A stretch of DNA of 27,360 nucleotides from Planctomycetota bacterium (GCA_021777685.1 JAJYDH010000012.1:1-27360); one strand, 5' to 3'; counted from the first letter of the stretch, positions 9,998 through 19,352 are shown. Notes: generated from the sequence alone by a model not told the origin. Translations and numbers: made by a program.

Positions 9998-11752
9998 ATG
10001 CTGAATTCCAACGCCTACCTCCTGATCTTCGCCGTCGCCTTCATGGGGTGCGTCCTGGTCACGCCGCTGGTGACCCGCGTCGCGACCTGGCTCGGCGCGA
10101 TCGACCGCCCCGACCAGTTCCGCCGGATTCACAAGGGGGCCACGCCCCGGCTGGGCGGGCTCGGGCTGGCCTTCGCCCTGACGGGGGGGATCGCCGTCGC
10201 GGCGATGGGGGGCTATTTCCAGGATTGGGCGGATTATCACCGCTGGCTGGGCTCGCTCCTGCCGATCGGCCTGGCCTCGGTCATCATCCTGGCCGTCGGC
10301 GTCGCGGACGACACCCGCGAGATGAGGCCCCGGCTCAAGCTCCTGGGGCAGACCTCGGCGGTCCTGGTGCTCTATTTCGGCGGCATCCGGATCGACTCGG
10401 TGACGCTCCTGGGCCAGACGCTCCCGCTCGACAGCCCCTCGGTGTCGGTCCCTCTCTGGGGTCTCGGCGCCCCGATCGCGATCCCGGGCCTGGTCGCGAC
10501 GATGCTGTGGTTCCTGGCCTGCATGAACATCTGGAACCTGATCGACGGGATGGACGGGCTGGCCTCGGGCGTCGGCCTGCTGGTCAGCGGGACGCTGGCG
10601 CTGGTGGCGATCTGGCTGGAGAACCCGACCGTCGCGATCCTGGCCGCGGCGCTGGCGGGCGGCCTGGCGGGGTTCCTCCTTTATAACTGGCATCCGGCGT
10701 GCATCTTCCTGGGGGACAGCGGCAGTTTGCTGATCGGCCTGCTGATCGGCGTGGTCGGCGTGCAGGGGTCGATCAAGGAAGGCGCGACGATCTCGATCCT
10801 GTTCCCGATCCTGGCGATGGGGCTGCCGATCACCGACACGGCGATGGCGATCTTCCGCCGATGGGTCCGGAACCTGCCGCTCTCCTCGGCCGACCGGCGG
10901 CACATCCACCACCTGCTGATCGGCCTGGGGCTGAACCCCCGGCAGGCGGCGGGGCTGCTCTATTGCTTCTCGGCGGGGCTCTGCGGCGTGGTCCTGCTGG
11001 GCGTGGTCTTCAAGAACGAGGCGCTGGCGCTGGTGATGGGGCTCTCGGGCTGCGCCGCGTTCCTGCTGATCCTGACCAGCCGCCGCGACGAGCTGGCGAC
11101 GCTCCGGGCCGACTTCGCCTCGCGGATGATCCGGGGCCGGCAGGAGCGGTTCGCGGCCAAGGTGACGTGGGAGGCGATCCAGCGGATCGAGCTCAGCGAT
11201 TCGGTCGAGGGGATCTGGGCCATCATGAGGGCCGCGACGTTCAAGCTGGGCTGCGACCGCTTCCGCCTGACCTGCCGGCGCGATGGGCTGGCGATCTTCG
11301 ACGGCGAGGACGGGAATCAAGACCCCGGCATCGACGACGGGCTGTCGGGACCGACGGCCACTTTCCGACTTTCAAGTGGGCGGGACTTGCTCTTGCAGGT
11401 CTCGCTCCGCCAGACCGCGGAGTCGGACCTGGCGGCGGACATCGCGTTCCGGTTCATGCAGCGGCTCTCGCTGGCCTCGGCCGAGCGACTGGAGCGGCTG
11501 TACTCGAAGGCCCCGGCCTCCGAGGTCGGGCCGGGGCGGATGCCGGCCGGGACGGCCCGCGATTCGTCGGACGGGTCGGTCCCGTCGGCCCTGATCTCCC
11601 CCCGGATCGAACCGGCCTCGGCCGCCTCGGGCGCGGCGACCCTGGAGTTGGCCTCGATGCCCTCCGCCCGCCCGCCGATGGGCTGGCTCCGGGACATCCT
11701 GGGCCGGACCTCGACCGCGACGGCCCCGGCCCGATCGCTCGGAGAAGAATGA
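9998..11752 (+). CDS. WecA/TagO-type undecaprenyl-phosphate sugar-1-phosphate transferase with long C-terminal extension
   Basis: Transfers a sugar-1-phosphate (often GlcNAc-1-P) from a UDP-sugar to undecaprenyl phosphate, starting lipid-linked glycan assembly at the inner membrane. About ten membrane segments occupy residues 1-355. Family motifs are present: a VADD pair in a cytoplasmic loop, NLIDGMDG with D183 and D186, FLGDSGS with D240, and RRHIHHLL with H302, H304 and H305, the last being typical of the WecA branch rather than MraY. Residues 360-584 form a cytoplasmic extension not found in the usual 350-residue enzyme. It contains a folded-looking part and then a Pro/Ser/Ala-rich tail. 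The frame opens at 9980, but GAGGA at 9982-9986 precedes the ATG at 9998 by 11 bases, so I chose the latter. It is the first gene of the plus-strand locus. Confidence 0.9.
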   Translation: MLNSNAYLLIFAVAFMGCVLVTPLVTRVATWLGAIDRPDQFRRIHKGATPRLGGLGLAFALTGGIAVAAMGGYFQDWADYHRWLGSLLPIGLASVIILAVGVADDTREMRPRLKLLGQTSAVLVLYFGGIRIDSVTLLGQTLPLDSPSVSVPLWGLGAPIAIPGLVATMLWFLACMNIWNLIDGMDGLASGVGLLVSGTLALVAIWLENPTVAILAAALAGGLAGFLLYNWHPACIFLGDSGSLLIGLLIGVVGVQGSIKEGATISILFPILAMGLPITDTAMAIFRRWVRNLPLSSADRRHIHHLLIGLGLNPRQAAGLLYCFSAGLCGVVLLGVVFKNEALALVMGLSGCAAFLLILTSRRDELATLRADFASRMIRGRQERFAAKVTWEAIQRIELSDSVEGIWAIMRAATFKLGCDRFRLTCRRDGLAIFDGEDGNQDPGIDDGLSGPTATFRLSSGRDLLLQVSLRQTAESDLAADIAFRFMQRLSLASAERLERLYSKAPASEVGPGRMPAGTARDSSDGSVPSALISPRIEPASAASGAATLELASMPSARPPMGWLRDILGRTSTATAPARSLGEE

Positions 11753-11769
11753 CCGGAGACGCTTGATCC

Positions 11770-14010
11770 ATGGATGGAATTCAACCGTATGCGGGGGGCC
11801 CTCGCCCCCTCGTCGCCGCCGTCCACCCGCCCGCATCCTCCGCGTCGGCGGCCAAGACGCCCTCGGATTATCTCCGGGCCGTCCGCCGGCGGATCTGGCT
11901 GGTCCTGGCCGTGGCGATCCCCCTCGCGACCCTCGGCACCCTGCACGTCCTGAGGATGCAGCCGGTCTACTCGGTCTCGGCCTCGATCGAGATCAAGCAG
12001 CCCCGGGTCGACCCGACCATCCGCGACCTCATCGCCCGGGGCGGCGTCGGAGCCGGCGAGGGCACCGACGAGAAGTACATCCCCAACACCCTGGCCCTGC
12101 TCAACAGCAAGAGCCTGGCCGAGGAGGTGGTCAACGACCCCGCGCTCGGCCTGCCCGCCTCGGAAGGGGATGCGGCCGAGCTGATGGCCAAGGTCAAATA
12201 TCGCCAGATCCCCCAGTCGAACTTCTACACGATCTCGCTCGAAGGCCGCGACCCCGACCGGATCACCCGGACTCTCAACTTCCTGCTGAACCGGTTCCGG
12301 ACCCGGACCGACACCGAGAGCCGCGACGCCAGCGGCCAGGCCGCGACCCAGGCGTCCGCGACGATGACCACCTACCTCAACCAGTTGAGGGCGATCGAGG
12401 ACGACCTGACCAATCACATCCGCAACAGCTCCAGCCTCGCCCCCGGCGGCACGAACCTCAAGCTGGCCGAATACGAGACCTTGCGCCAGAAGCTGTTCTT
12501 CGAGCGGCAGCAGGCGACCGGCCTGGAACGCGAGGCCCAGCTCGCCACGACCAGGCCCAACCTCCCCTCCGGGATGAACCCCACCCGGGCCGACGGCGTC
12601 GGCAAGCTGGAAGCGGCCAAGAAGAACCTCCTCAAGCGGCTCGCCCAGGCCGAGAGGCTCTCCCGAGACCCGAACGACCCGGCGATCGCCATGGCAAAAC
12701 GGGAGCTGAAGGAGGTCGAGGACGACCTGGCCCAACTCCAGGGCTCCGACGAGGTGGGGGGGCCCGAGCCGCCGACGGCCGCCCAGGTCTACGAGACGAT
12801 CCTGACCGACGCCCTTGGCGAGATCCGCGCGACCGAGGGGCAGGTCGCCGGGGCCCTGGTCGAGGCGAGGGAGGCGATGCCCGAGTATCACAAGTACACC
12901 ACCCTGATGAGCGAGCGGGAGCAGAAGTTCCGCCAGGTGGCCGAGCTGAAGGAACGGCTCGCCGCGTTCAGCATGCTCTCGGCCACGCAGAAGGCCCCCG
13001 TCCGGATCATCGACGACGCCACCGAGCCGACCTCGCCGCTCCGGCCCAATCGCTCGGCGTACATCGCGGGGCTGATCGTCTTCAGCCTGGCCCTCGGCCT
13101 GGGGCTGGTCTGCTTCCTGGAGCACATCGACCACTCGGTCAAGGTGCCCGAGCATCTGACCGCCGGCCTGAGCCTGCCCCTCTTCGGCGTCGTCCCCCGG
13201 ATGCTCCGGAACGCCCGGAACCACCGAGGAGGACACCTCTGGACGCCCGGCATCCCCGACTCGGTCGAGGCCGACGCCTACCGGAACCTCCGGGCCAGCC
13301 TCCTCGGGGCGAGCCTGGGCTCCAGGCCGATGGTCACGCTGCTCGTCACCAGCGCCAAGGCGGGGGAGGGCAAGAGCACGACGGCGCTCAACCTCGCCGC
13401 GACCTGCGCCAGGGCCGGCGAGCGGACCCTGCTGATGGACGTGGACCTCCGCCGGCCGAGCCTCGACGACGTCTTCCACCGGGCCGAGGGGACCGGCCTG
13501 GTCGACGTGCTCCGGGGCGACCTCCCCTGGCAGCGGACGGTCGTGCAGACCGACCTGCCGAACCTCGACTTCCTGCCGACCGGCGACACCCGGGACGTCC
13601 CGATCGAGGTCCTGGGCAGCCTGGAACTGCGCCAGCTCCTGATCTCGCTCTCGGAGCACCACTACGACCGCGTGATCCTCGACGGCCCGGCCGTGCTGGG
13701 GCTGGCCGACTGCCGGATGCTGGGCCGGATCGTCGACGCGGCGGTGATGGTCGTGCGGTCGGGCTCGCAGGAACTCCGCCCGCTCCAGCGGGCCAAGACG
13801 ATGCTCGAACAGTCTCAGGTCCACATCGCGGGGGTCGTGTTCAACGGCCTGAGCGAGGACTTCCAGAACTGGTCGAGCTACGGCCCGAACCCGCTCCTCG
13901 AATCCTCGACCGACTTCGCGAACGCTCGCCCCGCCGGGGCGTCGCGAGGGCTGGACGCACACCCCTCCCGGGCCGCCGCGCTGATGGCGGGCGCCCCGGT
14001 CGAGGCCTGA
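11770..14010 (+). CDS. Wzz-type polysaccharide copolymerase fused to BY-type tyrosine autokinase
   Basis: Controls glycan chain length and polymerisation at the inner membrane, with a cytoplasmic kinase cycling by autophosphorylation. Of 746 residues, the first 40 are cytoplasmic. TM1 lies near 41-61, a long periplasmic part with coiled coil (GTDEKYIPNT, then helical segments) runs to about 425, and TM2 near 430-452 follows a Pro-rich PTSPLRP segment. The kinase has Walker A AKAGEGKST at 529-537, Walker A' LLMDVD at 554-559 followed by RRPS, and Walker B VILD ending at D638. The C-terminal tail has only one tyrosine (SSYGP), not the tyrosine cluster usual in Wzc and CpsD. The ATG at 11770 follows a GGAGA by about ten bases and lies 17 bases after the preceding stop, so it is in the same operon as the WecA-like gene. 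Confidence 0.9.
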   Translation: MDGIQPYAGGPRPLVAAVHPPASSASAAKTPSDYLRAVRRRIWLVLAVAIPLATLGTLHVLRMQPVYSVSASIEIKQPRVDPTIRDLIARGGVGAGEGTDEKYIPNTLALLNSKSLAEEVVNDPALGLPASEGDAAELMAKVKYRQIPQSNFYTISLEGRDPDRITRTLNFLLNRFRTRTDTESRDASGQAATQASATMTTYLNQLRAIEDDLTNHIRNSSSLAPGGTNLKLAEYETLRQKLFFERQQATGLEREAQLATTRPNLPSGMNPTRADGVGKLEAAKKNLLKRLAQAERLSRDPNDPAIAMAKRELKEVEDDLAQLQGSDEVGGPEPPTAAQVYETILTDALGEIRATEGQVAGALVEAREAMPEYHKYTTLMSEREQKFRQVAELKERLAAFSMLSATQKAPVRIIDDATEPTSPLRPNRSAYIAGLIVFSLALGLGLVCFLEHIDHSVKVPEHLTAGLSLPLFGVVPRMLRNARNHRGGHLWTPGIPDSVEADAYRNLRASLLGASLGSRPMVTLLVTSAKAGEGKSTTALNLAATCARAGERTLLMDVDLRRPSLDDVFHRAEGTGLVDVLRGDLPWQRTVVQTDLPNLDFLPTGDTRDVPIEVLGSLELRQLLISLSEHHYDRVILDGPAVLGLADCRMLGRIVDAAVMVVRSGSQELRPLQRAKTMLEQSQVHIAGVVFNGLSEDFQNWSSYGPNPLLESSTDFANARPAGASRGLDAHPSRAAALMAGAPVEA

Positions 14011-14025
14011 GCCGGAGGCGCCTCG

Positions 14026-15591
14026 GTGCTGACACTGCGAATCAAACTGGCGAACGGCCTGGATCGGCTCCTGGCGCTGTCCCTCGCCTCGCTCCTCCTG
14101 GGCACCTCGCTGGCCTTCGGCGGCGTGGTCTGGTGGGCCCGGCTCGCGGTCGCCGGCCTGAGCTTCGCGATGGTCCTGGCCTGGCTGGCGAGGGTCGCGA
14201 TCGTCGGCCCCTGGCGCGTGCTCAAGAGCCCGATCACCGCCCTGGTGGCGATGGCCCTCGGCCTGGCGATCGTCCAGCTCTTGCCGCTGCCGGCGTCCGT
14301 GGTCGAGCGGGTCTCGCCCCGGTCGATGGCGGTCAACTCGCTCGGCCTGATCCCCGAGCAGGTGCTCCTGGACGACCCGACCGCCGAGCTTCCGCCGCCG
14401 TTCCTGGCCCGATCGCCGCTCTCGCTCGACCGCCCGGCCACGCTCCGATGGCTGGTCGGGGCCTCGGCCTGCCTGGCGGTCTTCGTGGTGGCCTCGCATT
14501 ATTCGGACCGCTACCGCAAGGCCCAGGCGATCTGGGGGAGCGTGGCGGCGGCCTTCTTCGTCAACGCGGTGATCGGCGGCGTTCAGGTCGCCAACCATTC
14601 GAGCGGCCTCTACGGGATGTTCACGCCCGGGGCGTCGCCCGCCTGGGGGCCGACGCTCGACGACGCGATGAACGCCCCGTCGATGATGCTGCTCCGGCCG
14701 GTGGGCGAGGCGAAGCCCGGCCGATCCGCCCTGGCGGCGGCCCGTCCCGACCGCCCGTTCCTGGTCGGCAGCCTGATGGGCGGACCCGGGGCCTTCCTCG
14801 CCCTGGGCAGCCTGGCGCTGCCGCTGGCCTTCGGCCTCATGCTCCAGATGATGTCGCCGAGGGGGCTCCGCGAGGGCTTGCTGGCCCGGCTCCGCGACTC
14901 GGGGCAGGGGAGCCTGGTCGTCCTGATGCTCGGCCTGATCGTGGCCGGCGCCGCGCTGGTCGGGGTGATGGCCGGCCCGATTCCGAGCCTGGTCTTCGCG
15001 CTGGGGCTCTCGATCGTCGGCGTGGCCGGCACCTGGTCCTCGGGCCTCCGTAAGACCGGCCTGGCGACCACAATACTCGTGCTGGGCGCCCTCGGCGGGG
15101 GGGTGGCCGTCGCCGACCGCTCGAACCGGGAGTCGGACGGACGTTCCGCGCTGCCCCGGATCGACTGGGACGGGGCCCGGGCCACCTGGGCCGAGTCTCT
15201 GCCGATCCTCCGCGACTTCCCGGCCTTCGGGACGGGACTGGGCACCTTCCCGGCGGTCCATCCTTACTACAAGTCTCGCGACGGGGCCCGGAACACGGCG
15301 ATGAGCAGCCTCCTGCAATGGACCGTCGAGTCGGGGGCGATCGGCCTCGGACTGCTGGCGACCGCCGGACTCTGGTGCCTGATCCGGCTCCCGGGGGCGA
15401 TCCGCCGGGTCGGGACGGCCGACCGGGCGCTGGCGTTCGGGCTGGTCGGGTCGCTCGTCTGCTTCGGGCTTTTCTCGGCGATCCACTGGACCGTCGAGCT
15501 GCCGGCCATCGCGCTGGCCGCCTCGGCGGTGGCGGGGACCGCCAACCGCTGGCTGGCCGGCGGCACCGACCTGTTCGTGGACCGCGGCTGA
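14026..15591 (+). CDS. O-antigen ligase / Wzy-type polymerase family membrane protein
   Basis: A 521-residue polytopic inner-membrane protein that I assign to the O-antigen ligase/polymerase (Wzy_C) family. Such proteins join or transfer lipid-linked glycans on the periplasmic side. About ten to twelve hydrophobic segments are seen. A large hydrophilic loop lies around residues 360-430, with the family's conserved end: FGTGLGTF at 401-408, then HPYYKSRDG and SSLLQWTVESG before the next membrane helix. The start is a GTG at 14026, chosen because GGAGG at 14013-14017 lies eight bases upstream; only 15 bases separate it from the kinase gene. A second polymerase-like protein occurs at 25371, so the roles of the two (polymerase and ligase) cannot be assigned from sequence alone. 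Confidence 0.8.
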   Translation: MLTLRIKLANGLDRLLALSLASLLLGTSLAFGGVVWWARLAVAGLSFAMVLAWLARVAIVGPWRVLKSPITALVAMALGLAIVQLLPLPASVVERVSPRSMAVNSLGLIPEQVLLDDPTAELPPPFLARSPLSLDRPATLRWLVGASACLAVFVVASHYSDRYRKAQAIWGSVAAAFFVNAVIGGVQVANHSSGLYGMFTPGASPAWGPTLDDAMNAPSMMLLRPVGEAKPGRSALAAARPDRPFLVGSLMGGPGAFLALGSLALPLAFGLMLQMMSPRGLREGLLARLRDSGQGSLVVLMLGLIVAGAALVGVMAGPIPSLVFALGLSIVGVAGTWSSGLRKTGLATTILVLGALGGGVAVADRSNRESDGRSALPRIDWDGARATWAESLPILRDFPAFGTGLGTFPAVHPYYKSRDGARNTAMSSLLQWTVESGAIGLGLLATAGLWCLIRLPGAIRRVGTADRALAFGLVGSLVCFGLFSAIHWTVELPAIALAASAVAGTANRWLAGGTDLFVDRG

Positions 15592-15628
15592 ACACTTCCC
15601 AGGACACGCACCAGGAGGAGGCCCCACC

Positions 15629-18346
15629 GTGTCAGCTACCCGGGTCTCTCGACCGAAGATCGTCGTCAAGCCAGCAGGAGATCCCGACCCGATGCCGGAA
15701 GCCACATTCCTGCAGATCCAGGGTCGGGGCGACTCCGCATACCGGATGATCGAGCTGCCGTTCGGCCCGGTCCGGATCGGCCGAGGGGGGCACTGCGAGG
15801 TCCGCCTGCCCGAGGCCGACCTCGGCGACGTCCAGTGCATGCTCCGTCGGCGGGGGAACACCTGGCACTTCCAGCCGGTCGGCCCGCCCGGGCACGTCTG
15901 GATCGACGGCCGTCCCGCCGACCAGCAACGCCCCCTGACCCTCGGCGTGCCGTTCCGGGTGGGGGACCACTGGCTGACCCTCCGCCCGGCCGACAGCGCG
16001 GTCAACGACTGGGGGTCGTTCGAGTCGCCGATCACCATCGAGCCCGAGGCCGCCGGCCCCGTCGACGAGCCGACCCCCTCCGCCCCGAAGCCCTCGCCCG
16101 AACGGCCGGGCGACGCCGCGCCGGCCGAGGGCGACGAGGAGAGGCTCCGACGCTGGCAGGCCCGGCTGGAACAGCGCGAGCGCTGGCTCAAGGACCGCCA
16201 GGACGAACGACGCTGGGAGGCCCGTTGGAAGGCGGCGGGCGAGACGATCCGGGCGAGGTCGGCCCCGATCCCGTCGGCCGGGCATCCGACCTCGCGTACG
16301 ACCACCGCCCCCCCGGCCGCCCCGACCCGGCCGACGCCCAGGCCGCAGCATGCCCCGCCGGTCGCCCGGATCATCGAGCCCAGGTCCACCGAGCCGCTCC
16401 GACGGGTCGCCGAGCCGTCGATGAGGCCCGCCGCCCCCCGGGTCCCCGTCCGGCCGATGCCCGAGGTTCCCGCGCCGACGCCCAGGCCCGTCGTGGTCCC
16501 GAAGGTCCGGGTGACGGTCAAGCCGGCCCCGACCGACCTCACCTCGGAGCCGATCGCCCGGCCGGAATCAGCTCCGACCTCCCGGGCGCTGGTCGCCCTC
16601 CCGACGACGCACGTCGACTGGTCGATCGCACGGGTCGCGACCTCCGAGGAGATCCCAGCACCGGCCATCCCGTCGGCGATCGAGGCCGAGACCGAGGCGG
16701 CAAGCCCCGAGGTCGAGCCGATCTCCGCCGTCGAGGCCCGGGTCGCCCAGGCCGAACCCGTCGAGGGATCGGAGCAGACCGGGCCGACGGAGCCCGAGCC
16801 GGCGACCGGGGTCTTTGTCGAGGTCCTCGATCCGGAAATCCCCGACGAACCCATCCTCGGCGAGGCCGAAGCCGAAGCCGAGACCGCGAGCGTCCCGCCG
16901 CTGATCGAGTCGTCGGGCTGGATCGAGGAGCTCTCGGCGCCGGCCGCCCAGGCCGCCGTGGCCGCCCGGATCGCCGACGATCCGGAATCGGCCCTCTTGT
17001 CCACGCCGTCGGACCAGTCGATCCCCGCGACCACCGACCCCGAACCCGTCGCGCCGATGGTCCCCGAGCCGACGTGGCCCGAGCCTCCGGCGCGACAGAT
17101 CCCCGCCAGGGACGCCGAGGCCAATCCCGAATGGCCGAGCGCCCGGGCCATCTTCGCCGCCCAGGGCCGGCGTCCGCTCCCCTCGACCGCACCATCGAGG
17201 CCCGAGAAGGCGAAGGGCCGTCGACGACGGGCCGCCGAGCCGGAGCCGACCGACTCGATCGCCCCTTCGCAGTGGACGATGCCGCTCTGGCTCGGCTGGT
17301 TCCCGGCCCTGTTCGTCGCCGTGCTCTTCGGCGCCGGCGGCGTGGCCCTGGCCTACGGGTGGGCCGTCGAGTCGAACGCGGCCAATTTCGCCATGAGCCT
17401 GGCCCTCCGCGACGAGAAGGCGACCGCCCCGCCCATTGACGTTTCGTCGGTGCCCCAGGGCGGCTGGTGGCTCTCGAACGCCTCGCACCTGGCGGCCTGG
17501 GCGATGGCCCTGGAGCGTTCGGCCGACGGCCAGGACCATTCGGAAGACGTCCGGGGCCTGCTCGAAGCTTCGAGGAGCGTCTCGCAGCTCGCCGCTCGGG
17601 CCCGGTTCGTCCTGGAGCCGGCCGAGGCCGCCGAGGGCGCGGCGCCGGGCGACCTCTCTCACCTGGGACGCCCTCGCGACGTCGTCACCCTGGTCTGGAC
17701 CGCCCGACGGCTCCGCAAGGCGGGCAAGCCCGACGCCTCGCTCCGGGCCTATCGATCGGCGATGGAGATCGCCTCGAAGGCCGTCTTCGACGGCGCGGAC
17801 CTCCCCGCCTTCGACGAGGACCCGCAGGTCCGCCGCTACGGACTCCCGCGCGAGGCGCTGGTCGGGCTGGTCGCCCGGGACATGGCCCAGGCGGGCGACT
17901 GGACATTCGAGCAATGGACCGAGGCCCTCCCGCCCTCGGCCCTGGCGAGCCTGGTCGCCTCGCGGGTCCTCGCCAAGGGGGACCGCCGGGCCGATGCCGA
18001 CCGCCTGGCCGATCGGGCGATCAAGCAGGCCGAGGAGCCGACCCCGCCCGGTTTCGACCCCGCCGAGCAGCGAGCGGCCGGCGCCGAGGCCCTGGCCTAC
18101 CGGAGGCGGTGGACCGACGCCGCCGAGCAATATCGCCGGGCCATCGACCTGACCGAGGACGACTCGACCCGCCGGATGTGGTGGCTCAACCTGGCCGAGA
18201 TGGCCCACCGGGTCGACGACGCCGCCGGCCGGGCCCGCGCGATCGAGGCGGCCAAGGCCCCCGACTCGGCCGACGAGATCACCAAGCGGGCCCTGAAATA
18301 TCAGCAGAACCTCACGGGCCTCGCGTCGTCCGGCCCCCGTCGATGA
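15629..18346 (+). CDS. Large membrane protein with degenerate FHA domain and helical periplasmic C-terminus
   Basis: I do not recognise a named family for the full 905 residues. Residues about 27-118 fit an FHA domain: the GR of RIGRGGHCEVRL at 51-52 is kept, but the usual S-x-x-H and N-G-T phosphothreonine contacts are replaced (GDVQCML, GHVWIDG). A short charged coiled coil follows near 168-208, then about 330 residues of Pro/Ala/Glu-rich low-complexity linker. A RRRR cluster just before a single membrane helix at about 549-578 places the N-terminus in the cytoplasm. The last 325 residues would then be periplasmic and are helical, TPR-like, with AYRSAMEIAS and EQYRRAIDL repeats. The GTG start at 15629 has AGGAGGAGG seven bases upstream. 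It sits between the polymerase and the exosortase, so a scaffold or sensor role in glycan assembly is my inference. Confidence 0.8.
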   Translation: MSATRVSRPKIVVKPAGDPDPMPEATFLQIQGRGDSAYRMIELPFGPVRIGRGGHCEVRLPEADLGDVQCMLRRRGNTWHFQPVGPPGHVWIDGRPADQQRPLTLGVPFRVGDHWLTLRPADSAVNDWGSFESPITIEPEAAGPVDEPTPSAPKPSPERPGDAAPAEGDEERLRRWQARLEQRERWLKDRQDERRWEARWKAAGETIRARSAPIPSAGHPTSRTTTAPPAAPTRPTPRPQHAPPVARIIEPRSTEPLRRVAEPSMRPAAPRVPVRPMPEVPAPTPRPVVVPKVRVTVKPAPTDLTSEPIARPESAPTSRALVALPTTHVDWSIARVATSEEIPAPAIPSAIEAETEAASPEVEPISAVEARVAQAEPVEGSEQTGPTEPEPATGVFVEVLDPEIPDEPILGEAEAEAETASVPPLIESSGWIEELSAPAAQAAVAARIADDPESALLSTPSDQSIPATTDPEPVAPMVPEPTWPEPPARQIPARDAEANPEWPSARAIFAAQGRRPLPSTAPSRPEKAKGRRRRAAEPEPTDSIAPSQWTMPLWLGWFPALFVAVLFGAGGVALAYGWAVESNAANFAMSLALRDEKATAPPIDVSSVPQGGWWLSNASHLAAWAMALERSADGQDHSEDVRGLLEASRSVSQLAARARFVLEPAEAAEGAAPGDLSHLGRPRDVVTLVWTARRLRKAGKPDASLRAYRSAMEIASKAVFDGADLPAFDEDPQVRRYGLPREALVGLVARDMAQAGDWTFEQWTEALPPSALASLVASRVLAKGDRRADADRLADRAIKQAEEPTPPGFDPAEQRAAGAEALAYRRRWTDAAEQYRRAIDLTEDDSTRRMWWLNLAEMAHRVDDAAGRARAIEAAKAPDSADEITKRALKYQQNLTGLASSGPRR

Positions 18347-18414
18347 AATCTCGAACGAACTCCTGACCTCCCCCCGGGCCCGAGCCCCACCGATCGATCA
18401 TGAGGAGCCGACCG

Positions 18415-19347
18415 ATGGCGACCGCCGATTTACCCCGAGAGCGAACGCCGTCGGATGTCCCGCCGTCCCCCCCGCTCGTCGACCTGCTCCGAGGCGCCTG
18501 GAGCGACCCGAATTCGCGCCCATCCGCGGTCGGGGCGGTGGCGGCGATCGGGCTCCTGGGGCTGATCTTCTGGGAGAATATCCGCCACTTCGTGATGGTC
18601 TGGTCGACCGACGAGAATTACAGCCATGGGTTCCTCGTCCCGTTCATCAGCCTCTACTTCGCCAATGAGGCCGCCCGACGCGGGCCGGTCGCGGTCCGAT
18701 CCGGGGTCGTGATCGGTTCGGCGATGATCGGCCTCGGGATGCTGGTCAAGCTGGCCACGATCCTCGTCCCGTTCCCGGTCGCGAGCGACTACGGCCTGCT
18801 GATCGCGCTGGCCGGCTCCTGCGCCCTGCTGGCCGGGGCCGACGCCCTCCGGCGATACTGGTTCGCCTTCTTCTTCCTGATCTTCCTGGTCCCGCTGCCG
18901 GTGGCGCTCTACTCGATGATCGCCAACCCGCTCCAGTTGCTGGTCAGCCAGGTGGCGACCTCGATGCTCAACCTGATCGGCATCCCGACCCTCTGCGAGG
19001 GGAACCTGATCACGCTGGCGGGCGGGAACCAGCTCTTCGTCGCCGAGGCGTGCAGCGGGATGCGGCAGTTGACCGGATTCCTCGCCCTGACGACCGCCTG
19101 GACCTACCTGTCGAACCGGCCCGTCTGGGTCCGCTGCCTGCTGGTCGGCTCGTCGATCCCGATCGCGATGACCGCCAACGTGGTCCGGGTCACGATCACG
19201 GGCGTCATCACCTACTGCCTCGACCCCAAGTATGCCTCGGGCGCGTTCCACACCGTCGAGGGGCTGGCGATGATGGGGCTGGGGCTCCTCATGCTCGCCA
19301 CGATCAGTTGGGGCCTCGATCAAGTGGTCTCCTTCTTCAGGGCCTGA
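18415..19347 (+). CDS. Exosortase (membrane transpeptidase-like sorting enzyme)
   Basis: Exosortases are polytopic inner-membrane proteins thought to cleave a C-terminal PEP-CTERM type signal and pass the protein on to the envelope or a glycan. The 310-residue protein has about eight membrane segments, the N-terminal YSHGFLVPFISLYF motif, and the full catalytic triad: C213 in EACSGMRQL, R258 in ANVVRVT and H279 in AFHTVEG. The GAGGAG at 18402-18407, seven bases before the ATG at 18415, picks this start over the ATG at 18400. The next gene is the usual partner EpsI. Its neighbours are polysaccharide genes, the standard context of bacterial exosortases. No protein with a PEP-CTERM tail is seen in the window. 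The family assignment is firm; the subfamily is not determined. Confidence 0.95.
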   Translation: MATADLPRERTPSDVPPSPPLVDLLRGAWSDPNSRPSAVGAVAAIGLLGLIFWENIRHFVMVWSTDENYSHGFLVPFISLYFANEAARRGPVAVRSGVVIGSAMIGLGMLVKLATILVPFPVASDYGLLIALAGSCALLAGADALRRYWFAFFFLIFLVPLPVALYSMIANPLQLLVSQVATSMLNLIGIPTLCEGNLITLAGGNQLFVAEACSGMRQLTGFLALTTAWTYLSNRPVWVRCLLVGSSIPIAMTANVVRVTITGVITYCLDPKYASGAFHTVEGLAMMGLGLLMLATISWGLDQVVSFFRA

Positions 19348-19352
19348 CGTCG

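Noticed and set aside
11317..17151. A 1944-codon open frame on the minus strand
   Set aside because: It runs antisense to four well-supported plus-strand genes. Its translation is low-complexity and rich in Gly, Arg, Asp and Gln with no domain. Long antisense frames are expected at this GC content and codon bias.
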